From positions 281,905,426 to 281,969,425 of the forward strand of contig CP136063.1 of assembly GCA_032622095.1 (NCBI GenBank): a stretch of 64,000 nt of DNA, read 5' to 3'. Source of the stretch: Siphonodentalium dalli. Lineage: Eukaryota; Mollusca; Scaphopoda; Gadilida; Siphonodentaliidae. Made by a program: the position numbers and the translations under genes. Shown here in pieces: positions 55,176 through 64,000 of the stretch. Numbering within the stretch: position 1 is the stretch's first letter; each line of letters opens with the position of its first letter. The notes below the pieces were generated by a model. It searched no databases, was not told the origin of the DNA, and saw nothing but the letters and a program-made list of their open reading frames with translations.

Positions 55176-56221
55176 TATGGTTTCTTGTTACACAATGAAA
55201 CACATGGTAAGACCTAATACGTTCTTAAAGCTACAATATCACCAGCCATGTATGTTAAAATAACGCGCAAGGATACCGGTAGCTAATGATGCACCAATTG
55301 ACAACATCTTGCCGCATTCTTGCGGGTATAGGCTAACACGTTGAATATCATATGATTTATATGTTGACTTAAAATGTTGATGAAAATGTAATAAATAGAG
55401 TTATTGCTCGTATATTACATCCTGTCGTGGCAATTTAATTCTGCTCCTGAAATATTGAACACCTTTCACGTACATATATATTTTAGAAGACCCACCCCCC
55501 AATCACGGGACTATATTCTTTCTGAAGTTCTGAACGTATATTTCACAAAGGAGACTTATACGCCATACATTCCTTGTAGATAACAAGGATCTATTTTATC
55601 GATAGTATATTAAAATAATTAATTTGAGTCGAAGATGTCTGCTAAAAACATTCTATATTCATAGCATTCCGGATTTGCTCCATTATTAAAGGAACGGGCG
55701 GTGTTCGTTGCAGAAATATTTATATTTGTTCAAATCGCCATCAACAGAAGGAACACCAAAATATATACAGTTCCGCTCATATGCCAAACATAATCAGCGC
55801 GTAAATAGTATTTAATTGCCGTCATGACGTACGATGATGTACGTAAAAAAGTCATTAATTTAGAGTCTGGTGAGTGACCCCTTCAGCCTTAATAGATCCC
55901 GAAGACGTTCTGGTGTCTGAAGGAAATGTTGAGTTATATTCATAAAGTTATTGTTCTATAATTTGATTCTCCTGTTTGTGATATATATGACCCAAACCAG
56001 AAATCCAATGATTAGAGTAGAACTATGAATGGAAAACTATCTAGGCATGTGCGAATTGATATTTACAAGGCATGACGCTTGATCTAGTCTTGATCTAATC
56101 ATCAAAATACGTGAACCGATTGTTCAATTTTAGACTATGAATGTCTTGTGTCCACACAAACTTTCCAAGGATACATACTAGTCCAGAAGATATTGGTCGA
56201 CCTCTGCACCCCAGTACTTAA
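55176..56221. other. Paralog continuation, then unassigned
   Basis: The first ~20 bp continue the segment interrupted by the LINE. The rest has no supported gene. Confidence 0.45.
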
Positions 56222-57477
56222 AGGGGGATTATCTCTTTGTAAACATGTATTATATAGTTACAGGGGTGGCGCCAGTGGGGGGCACGGGGGGGGGGGGGGG
56301 CTACAACCCCTTTGTCGGGGAGCTCTAGCCCCCTCGTCGGGGAGGACTTGTCGGGGATTTTCTATATGTAAGTCGGTTGTGTGTATAAGATGAAGTAATC
56401 ATGTACAGACTGTCAGTGTGGGAAAGTGTCAGAGAGAGAACATACAGCGGAATATATCCCACACAAAATATTCATGGCACATATTCCCATTAAATCCGGG
56501 GGGGGGGGGGGGGTATTCCCCTGTATTGTTACACCATCAGCGTTTTAGTGGTAATGAAAATCTATTGAAACATATGTGCGTTATCATTGCTGGCTACTCT
56601 GGCATTCTTCACAATTGCCACATTGGTATATAGAACCATTGAGTACCTACAGTATGGCCACATGTTAGCTATATCCCCGACAGTGAAACACCATTCTGGC
56701 ACTTGCAACTAATGAAATTAGAACTTAGAACTGACACAGAAGACAAGTGGCCTCCCTAGAATATAGGAATTTTCACAACAATTCATGGGTTTTAATCTTC
56801 CAGTTATCTCATCTGCAGATCTATTAGAATTCTCCAGGCTCCAGCTAAGAGACTATAATTACATCAATATGGTTTTGTTCATTGGTTCGCCACACACACT
56901 ATGTGCACTCATTTCACATACCAACAGGCAATATGGTGTAATTTAGTGTAGCCCCCCCTGTCGGGGATTTTCTGGTGCCACCCCTGTATAGTTACCGGGG
57001 TATAAAATATTACATCTGAATCGAAGACTCCTGTCCGGAAATTCTTCTATCGATTAATATTCATTTTATTTCGAATATTTTCTGGTCTAAAAAGGTGTGG
57101 TTGTTTAGCTAACGAACAATAGTAGTTACTGTTAACAGAGACCAGAAATTTTATTGCGTAATTTTGTCACAAATAAACGTTAATTATACCCATTATCGCT
57201 TATAACTATGGAATAAAACAATACAACAAATCAATCTGGGACATTTGACGCTCGGTACGTAGCCATAGGAACAGCATAATGCTCCCTATCGCTATATATG
57301 TTATCACCCGAATGGTCTGTTCTAAAAATAGACAAATAAACGGGCCCAATAAAATATTCGAAATAAAATCAATATTAATTGAGAGAAGCCTTTCCGGACG
57401 GGGGTCTTCAGTTCATATTGATTATTTTATACCTACGCAACTATTTAAAAAAAATTATTTAAAGAGATAATCCATCT
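56222..57477. mobile_element. TTAA-flanked element (AGGGGGATTATCTCTTT family) with nested hAT
   Basis: TTAA at 56218-56221 and 57478-57481. Ends AGGGGGATTATCTCTTT and AAAGAGATAATCCATCT are inverse. A subterminal pair GTCCGGAAATTC (57033) and TTTCCGGAC (57390) is also inverse. A hAT-like element fills 56261-56986. Confidence 0.82.
56261..56986. mobile_element. hAT-like non-autonomous element, 726 bp
   Basis: The 8-bp duplication TATAGTTA (56253-56260, 56987-56994) flanks CAGGGGTGGCGCCA and TGGTGCCACCCCTG. Subterminal TGTCGGGGA blocks are repeated. G runs are at about 56287-56300 and 56499-56512. No transposase is visible. Confidence 0.88.
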
Positions 57478-57481
57478 TTAA

Positions 57482-58671
57482 CTTCACCCCACTAATTTTC
57501 TTTCTTAATGTCTCCTCTATATACGTGGGTTCTATGAAGAACCGAACTTAGGATTGTGTTCCACATGGAACCAAAGGAGAGTATACATGAACCAAACTGT
57601 TTGGTTCTGTGTTGCTATTAGGTTCTCCTGTGAACCAAAATGGGAACGTTTTGCTTAGAGTGTATACGTGAGATATCGCGGTTCGTATCATTTCAACAGG
57701 ATATTATAGGTAAGCTGAATTGGTCTTTATTATCCCATGCATGGTTTGGGGGTATTTTTTTTTTTACATAAAGGTTCGCAAAATAGCGGTATTATTTTTA
57801 AACCCAGGTTCGCTGAAATTTAATTTTTGTTACCTATCTTGTCAACGCGCAAAGCTCGTATAAGTTGGCCTAATTTCAAAAATCATAGCAGTCTGCATGG
57901 CTATAGAAAATGTTGGCGCGGGTTCTAAAATCGGTAAATCGGGAGCGATTTTTAAGCTTGATCTGATTTGGATTTGATGGACATCTCAATGTGCCATTAT
58001 AACATGAGATATGACCAAGAAGCTCACTGAAGCAAGCACAATTGAAGCAATGGACACTCATATACCGCCATTTAAACAAACCGGCAAAATTTCGTTGAAC
58101 AATTAAACTTGATCATCATTTAGTAAATAACAGGTTTTGTGAAATTTTATACTATAGTTGACTGCATGTGGTTAGTATTATATTTGGGCAATTACTCGAT
58201 ACTGATAAATGAAGTATTTAAAAACAAATTGTTGTTGTTGTTGGAATCTGATGGTATGGGGATAATCGAACCGGGTTGAGAACGTTATGCTGGGTCCGTG
58301 TCTACGCTAATATGATTAACTCCCTCGGGTGTATATATACTGTCCTAGAGATTCTAGATAGCTATGGTTCGCTGGGCGTTTTATTTATAGATAATGTTTT
58401 TTTTTTCGGTTGTGACAATTCGCAGTAGGTCCATATTTGCGGAGGTCTATTTGCGAAGCTCCCCGAATTCGCGGAGGTCCCCTAAAATGGTCGAAATATG
58501 TCATCGTCATCATAATACGGAACAAGTCTTGCGACTTCAAGTTCGTCCCAATAACTTTATTTGCAATGCTTGTTTACAAATATATGTATCATCATTCGAT
58601 ATTTACTTGTAAGTCACTTGAACATATTACTTGTCGTCGAACTCGTATTTTATATAATCAGGAGAAGAATG
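57482..58671. other. Mostly unassigned; one dispersed repeat
   Basis: 57930-58075 (AAGCTTGATCTGA, ACATCTCAATGTGCCATT, GAAGCAATG(G/A)ACACTCATA) recurs at 63325-63485. GAACC words cluster at 57535-57640. No gene is supported. Confidence 0.5.
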
Positions 58672-59235
58672 AGTCTATGTATATTTTGAATTGATCGAGT
58701 GTTGGAGCCTCAACAGCGAAGTCTGGCAGAGAGTTCCAGCTATTTACCACCCTCTGCGTGATGAAATATTTTCCTATGGCCTTGTTAACAATGGGCATCT
58801 GTAGCTTTTTATTACGTCCTCTTGTTCTTCCTGGTGAATGTCTTTCTAATAGGTCACAGGCATTGATATTGTAATGACCATTCAACAGTTTATATACCTC
58901 GATTAGATCTCTTCTAAATATTCGATATTTTAAAGACATCAGATTGAGTCTTATCATTCGGTCTCGGTAGCATAGAGTTTTGATTTTGATGAACTAGTTT
59001 CGTTGCTTTTCTTTGTATTTCTCTATCACAATGCTTTGATATTTGTGATGTGGGCTCCACGCAGAGTTACAGTATTCGATGATAGGTCTGACCATGCTTA
59101 TGTAGAGCGATTAGAATGTGTCGATGTCCAAGTTCGTGAAAGTTTTGTTGACTATGCCGATGATTTGAGCAGCTTTATTGTTTTAGGATATTGTACGAAG
59201 GCTAATCTGGCCGTGTCCAATTGAGCTATAGTGGT
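58672..59235 (-). pseudogene. Decayed jockey/CR1-type LINE reverse transcriptase, C-terminal part
   Basis: The main open block (58672-58957) reads MSLKYRIFRRDLIEVYKLLN, later GKYFITQRVVNSWNSLPD and a final DQFKIYIDSFF, the thumb/C-terminal pattern of non-LTR reverse transcriptases. Upstream, in other frames, the segments LYISMVRPIIEYCNSAWSP and QRKATKLV belong to the same domain, so at least two frameshifts separate them. No catalytic YADD box or endonuclease remains. It is a different clade from the 52467 insertion. Confidence 0.85.
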
Positions 59236-59269
59236 GGGATTTCTCGCAGGACAACACATTTCGGGTTTT

Positions 59270-60130
59270 CGTGGGGTGTGTATTCGCTGGATGTCTTATA
59301 GTTGCAGTATGTAACTATTATGACCGCGTGAATTGCTATCGATGTTTAGGTATGAACAATTGCTGGGCCATGCACTCTTGGCGGGAACACACTGCCTCCG
59401 ATTTTTGATCCGCATTTAGAAGCTTTCTGGTGTGGTGAATGAGAAACCCGCAGTACTATATAAGCCGTAGTTTTTTTGTAATAATTTGAAGTATTAGGAT
59501 TGTTTTAATGGAATTATGAGGAATTAACGGAATTTACCGGAAGTCATGTAACCAATATATTATATATTATCTACTATATATTTTGGGACTTCTGTCTGTT
59601 TGTTTGTTAGCAATGGCCGGGAAAACTGCCTGACGGTTTCGACGAAATTTGATACATAGGGGTACTTTTGTCCGGGGAGTGTTTTGGACGGGTCAAATCG
59701 TGACCCCGACCTGACCATGACCTTCAAAATGGTCAATTCAAGGTCAAATCGCGCCTTTCGATGTTAGATCCACGGAGGTTGCACTCTCACGTGTTGGGTC
59801 TCCACACAATCTATTTGTTAATGCACCGAATGGTTCGACGAAAAATATCGTATATCATGAAGCATTGCAATAGTCTATGCACGATATGCAGGGCAAAATA
59901 AAACTTATAAAAAAAAATATTATAAAATACCAATTTTTTTTTATAAAAATGATAAAATACAACAAAAAAATCTAATGCTGCCAGACAACCCATGTCTGTC
60001 GGTCACAAGCCCGGATGAAAGCAGAGGGGAAACAGCCCGGACGAAGTCGGGTCACCCTGCTAGTAATTTATATTTATGGCTAATACTATGATCTTGAGGG
60101 CATTACGATCCATTACCATTTCTGATTATG
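59270..60130. repeat. Paralogous segment, copy 2 (Helitron-interrupted)
   Basis: The counterpart of 52020-52466; it contains the Helitron at 59570-60063. After it, TACCATTTCTGATTATGG aligns with the LINE target region and its continuation at 55166. Confidence 0.8.
59570..60063 (+). mobile_element. Non-autonomous Helitron, 494 bp
   Basis: Starts TCTACTATATATTTTGGG and ends CTAG, with the hairpin CCCGGACGAAGTCGGG about 11 bp before the end. It is inserted between A (59569) and T (60064) with no duplication. The 5' TC, 3' CTRR, subterminal hairpin and A/T target are the Helitron signature. No Rep/helicase is encoded. Confidence 0.85.
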
Positions 60131-60174
60131 GTTTTCTTGTATCATCCTGTTCTGTCAAAGCTCTAACACATAAT

Positions 60175-60654
60175 TTATTGCCTGGACGAACAGAATGTAA
60201 GCCGGGTGCTTCTACATCCGTGATAATCTCGCACAAGAACAGATACAGATACAGATGTAAACATTCCAGAATTCAAGGGGGTAACGATAAATTCAACTGT
60301 GAAATAAATGGGGTTAATAATGGAACAGGTGCTTTGAACTTTAACCTTACCCACAATTCCGGATGTACAAGCCAGTCGACAGGAAATGAAATTCTGAATA
60401 GTACTCGCAAAACTTCTTGATGAGTAAGTTCGATGATTGAATGAACTACTCCGAAAACAGGCAGTTATGTGAAGTTTATAGCTATAATGCACATGTTGAG
60501 ATGATCCTGAGTAATCAGACGACATGTAGTCTATTGTAGCTTGCATGGAGTTCGAGGACAAACCATTTCTTGGCTGGATAGTGTAGTAAATATTGAATCG
60601 GCGCTGAGTTTCAACCGCCACATTGTTGTTGACAGTCGCACCCAAAACAATCTG
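60175..60654 (-). CDS. Unidentified open frame, about 160 codons, no ATG
   Basis: Open from an AG at 60655-60656 (GTGGCAG|ATTGTTTTGG) to a stop near 60175. It reads IVLGATVNNNVAVETQRRFN, then a Ser/Tyr-rich stretch with few cysteines. No ATG opens it, so it could be an internal or last exon. No domain is recognised. The opposite strand has a shorter frame (60076-60420) with several cysteines, equally unassigned. Confidence 0.25.
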   Translation of the reverse strand, partial: QIVLGATVNNNVAVETQRRFNIYYTIQPRNGLSSNSMQATIDYMSSDYSGSSQHVHYSYKLHITACFRSSSFNHRTYSSRSFASTIQNFISCRLACTSGIVGKVKVQSTCSIINPIYFTVEFIVTPLNSGMFTSVSVSVLVRDYHGCRSTRLTFCSSRQ

Positions 60655-60656
60655 CC

Positions 60657-61340
60657 ACGATGAGATTCATGTCATTTTGTTTGGTAAGTTCCAGACTATT
60701 CACACGATCTTTTTGGTTATTTACTGTGAAAATAAAAGAATGAGCAAGTTGACACTTATGGCAACACAACATAAAAAAGAACAAGTCAAATTAAGCAAAT
60801 ATTGAAAATGAAATAAGATTAAGATATTATTATTAATTAAATCAAGATTAATATAATAATATTAATAACACAGGCCTTGTAAGTTGTAGACTAAACAGTG
60901 ATAATTGAGTGATATTATATATTTTTGATGTAATTAGTCCACTTACCCTAATATATGGGACAGGTATGAATCAAGAATTTTGGACGAAATATTTTCACAT
61001 CGATAAAAAAAATAGGTTAAATTCGATTTGCCATTAAACTGCAGGGTTTTTACAGCAACTGGTGCCTCTATTTTTGAAGAAACGTATGCCGTTGGCAGAA
61101 TCAATGTCTCTCACCTGAATCATGTCTATTATTCAACAAATATGATTTATTTTTCAGCCATTTCCAGTGCACACTGACCCATAATATAATCACGTGATAA
61201 ATGAATTGGAAATTGAAACGTTCGCTCAAAAGAAGTCCTCCGAAGACTGTTGTCAGTGTTGAAGTCCAACATAGACTAGTGCTTAAAAAAATATATGCTG
61301 GATTTCCAATATCCAGTCGGCGAAATACTCACACTGCTTT
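60657..61340. other. No recognisable feature
   Basis: AT-rich; nothing supported. Confidence 0.45.
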
Positions 61341-62690
61341 AGTTTAGCCGCAGTTGTTTATTTTTTGTGTCATTAATAACAAAGAATTCATTTCGTTTTA
61401 CACCTACGGGACTTCGCCGATATTCGACGGCCTTCGCCGGTCTTCCTTTAGTGAGACCCAACATTGGTGACGTCATTTCTTCGCTTCCTATACATGTAGT
61501 AGTCCAACAAATTAGACGATTCGGATTAAGGCCTATTTTAATATTTGGACATTTATGTGGCCTTAATCCCTCATCGTCCAACCATGGGCGTGAAAAATTT
61601 GAACGCTACGAAGCCACATTATTTATGTGGCAAGGGCATGCTCCTTTAACTTACACTGTTCATGTCTAATGACACAAATAAAACTACAAATAAAAAACAC
61701 ATACCTTTTGTTGGAATGTTAAATATCATGACTGAACTAACTAGCATAAATTTGTGTCACTATTAATCCATATAATTTTATAACAACTCAACCGACAGAA
61801 ATATTCAAACCCGTCTACGCTAGCGAACACATACGAAAACGAAAGCACGCGCATGCGTAATAGATCAGAAATCTGGGAAAACCCGCGAAATTAACATAAT
61901 TTATTTGTATTTGAAAATGGTGATATGTTTTTGACTCCGAGATTAAACTAACAAATCTGTAATTCTGACAACGTTTATATCACAATCTATGTTTGAACAT
62001 AAAGAATACTATCTCCGCTACAGGTAAGACTCATGTATTTGTAGAAAATTTCAGATAGAATGGTATTTTGAAGGGGTTATATCGGTGGTCACTGGTGTTG
62101 ACCTGCTTAAAAATTTGTGCAAACTTGGTTTTCAGCTCTTTTATTAGACTAGAAGGATTAATACAATCGTAAATGTCCAAATATTAAAATATGTATTAAT
62201 CCGAATAGTCTAATTTGTTGGACTATACATGTAGGGGACAACGTCGAAGCCATCTTAGTCCTTAATATTAAATGGTCGAAATATACCATCTAAAATGACG
62301 GATAATTCGAGAAGAGGGTGTCCTACGACAATTTTGACAGCAGATTCATGTTTCTCGTAATTAGAAGCACATGTTGGAGTATAAAATAGTGGTAAATTAT
62401 AATATTTGAAAAGTTTTTAAACACTTTCAAAACTCTTGGGTCGATCTCAGTAAATTTCCAATCCATACAGGTCTTCTCTTTCTTATAGAGAATAGATGTA
62501 TTCAAATTTGTATTTATTAAGATCTCAGTCACTGTTTAGAAGGCCTGTGATTAATAATTAAATTATTACTCCTAAAATGACTTAATACTAATGTTATTAA
62601 TATTTGTTTTCGATTCTGTGAATTTTGAATTTATTAATAATAATACTATAAAGTGACGTCTAACTTCTAAGAATAAGCACATCCTTCCAT
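61341..62690. other. Inverted related blocks, otherwise unassigned
   Basis: AAATTAGACGATTCGGATTA (61509-61528) has its near-inverse at about 62192-62215, and TTTGGACATTTA its inverse near 62170. A terminal-repeat element of about 700 bp is possible. Open frames on both strands at 61339-61669 are not assignable. Confidence 0.4.
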
Positions 62691-62835
62691 ATCGCCATTT
62701 TGTTTCTAAGCATCGTGTGAAGGTATCCGGTGTTCTGAAAAAAGTGCATGTGTTCCTACGTACTATTAGTTGCAGAACACCGGTTTTTCCAACTGCCGCT
62801 TGAACAAGTATAGAAAATAAAATGGCGACATGGAT
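62691..62835. repeat. Inverted repeat, about 145 bp
   Basis: CCATATCGCCATTTTGTTTC on the left and AAATAAAATGGCGACATGG on the right are inverse. The inner pair ATCCGGTGTTCTG and CAGAACACCGG is also inverse. A small MITE-like hairpin. Confidence 0.7.
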
Positions 62836-64000
62836 GGCGACGAGTCACTCATCGCTAATGGTGAAAATTGTTTCAAACTCTGTTAATTTGGCATACGGAA
62901 TGATATTATCGCTGCAGAGTTGTGGCTGAGTATGTTATTTATAGGAAACAGGCAAAATATGCCAGTTTTGTAAATAGTGCTTTTATTTGAGATAATTTGT
63001 CTGGCTTTTAAAAAATATTTTCATTACTTGAGATACTTTATTAGGATACCGAATTAATAATTATAAATTCGATTAAAACCTTATTTTTGGGACTTTATGT
63101 CCAGTAACTGTGGAATAAGAAAAGAATCAGAGTTTGGACACAGGACCTGATGTCTGGACAGGAAGAAATTTGTCAGCTCAGCCTCAGCCTACTAGTATTT
63201 CACCAAAGTAGACTTATTGGAAAACAACTTATTTTATATTTGGACATTTCTTTCCTTTAAAGGGTAAGACTAGAGGACTCGTAAATGCCCAAATATTAAA
63301 TTACGGTACCTCTATCTACCTGACATGAGCTTGCGAAAATTGGGACCGATTTTCAAGCTTGATCTGAGTTGAACATCTCAATGTGCCATTCCGATCTATA
63401 AATGGCTATTTCAATAAGAAATGAGAATTCGTTCACTTTCACGGAAGCAAGTATATTTGAAGCAATGAACACTCATACTAGTACTGAGTCAGTTCCTCCA
63501 AATATCTCTGATATATACTAGTATCATTTTGAATTTATTTTGAAGACTCTTGCGAAGGGATCGAGTAGATCCACCACCAAATTTGTCCAGGATTTTTGGT
63601 CGAATCTGTGACTTCTTCGCCACATTAGGCATCTTTTAATTGTGTCACACGAGACAGCAATAGCGTCGGCTCGTTATCTGACAGTGTGCTTTCAGCACTC
63701 ATTACGTTTTGTTCTTCGCATTGCCAACTGACATATTGCAGATAGATTTGTTAATTTCTGACATGCAGGTATGCTTACCGCTGCATCGGTATTGGATGTA
63801 GTTTCTTGGAGTTAGATATTTCCAACTATAGGCTAATAGGCTATATAGAGTATATCGTGAATCGCGACCTACAGGTATGTTGAGTACATTGAAATCTAGA
63901 TGAAGATTAGTTGACATGGTATTATTGATGGTAATTCGCTGTCACTCGCTAGAGGGCTCAATAACATATTATTTTCTACATTAACAACTGCCAACACTCA
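62836..64000. other. Mostly unassigned
   Basis: Contains the second copy of the 57930 dispersed repeat (63325-63485). No supported gene. Confidence 0.45.

Noticed and set aside
62821-62930. ATGGCGACATGGATGGCG as a gene start
   Set aside because: The first part is the arm of a local inverted repeat (62691-62835), and the frame closes after 35 codons without a donor.

Overview
This window is eukaryotic nuclear DNA: AT-rich, intron-rich, full of dispersed palindromic repeats, with frequent TACATGTA-type words. One protein-coding gene can be recognised with certainty, and its exons carry lophotrochozoan-grade ciliary kinase sequence. A mollusc, probably a bivalve, is my best guess for the host. 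That guess rests on repeat texture and is not proven by any single feature. No bacterial or viral gene organisation is present.

The main gene lies on the minus strand from 42615 down to about 10911. It is a MAK/CILK1 (ICK, dyf-5/LF4) kinase in 14 coding exons. All 13 introns have GT-AG ends and compatible phases, and together the exons give a 588-residue protein: kinase domain at about 4-286, TDY activation motif T157-D-Y159, and a low-complexity tail. The last, five-codon exon is the least certain. Further left, 1-10900 holds repeats only.

The most unusual feature is that three tandem arrays inside this gene each include one of its splice junctions. An 86-bp satellite of about 58 units (12048-17130) is built on the 3' splice site of exon 13. 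A 40-bp array of 18 units (38985-39712) repeats the end of exon 2 together with its donor site. A four-copy array (17573-17913) repeats glycine-rich exon 12 with its acceptor.

The introns and flanks are packed with short non-autonomous DNA elements. At least eight families are flanked by TTAA (piggyBac-like). Three of these, plus one TA-flanked element, share the same hairpin module of about 70 bp. There are also 213-bp near-perfect foldbacks flanked by TA, and a palindromic family carrying a conserved 'CAGAGGGTGAATTT' core.

Right of 42.6 kb the window is mostly transposon debris. It holds two hAT-like elements with 8-bp target duplications, an inverted duplication containing a possible terminal exon, and a possible small two-exon gene on the minus strand (49.2-51.2 kb). 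It also holds an L1/Tx1-like retrotransposon insertion with a target-site duplication (52.5-55.2 kb), a second decayed LINE reverse transcriptase (58.7-59.2 kb), and a Helitron (59570-60063) whose empty site is preserved in a paralogous segment at 52.4 kb. From 60.7 to 64 kb I see no gene I can support.
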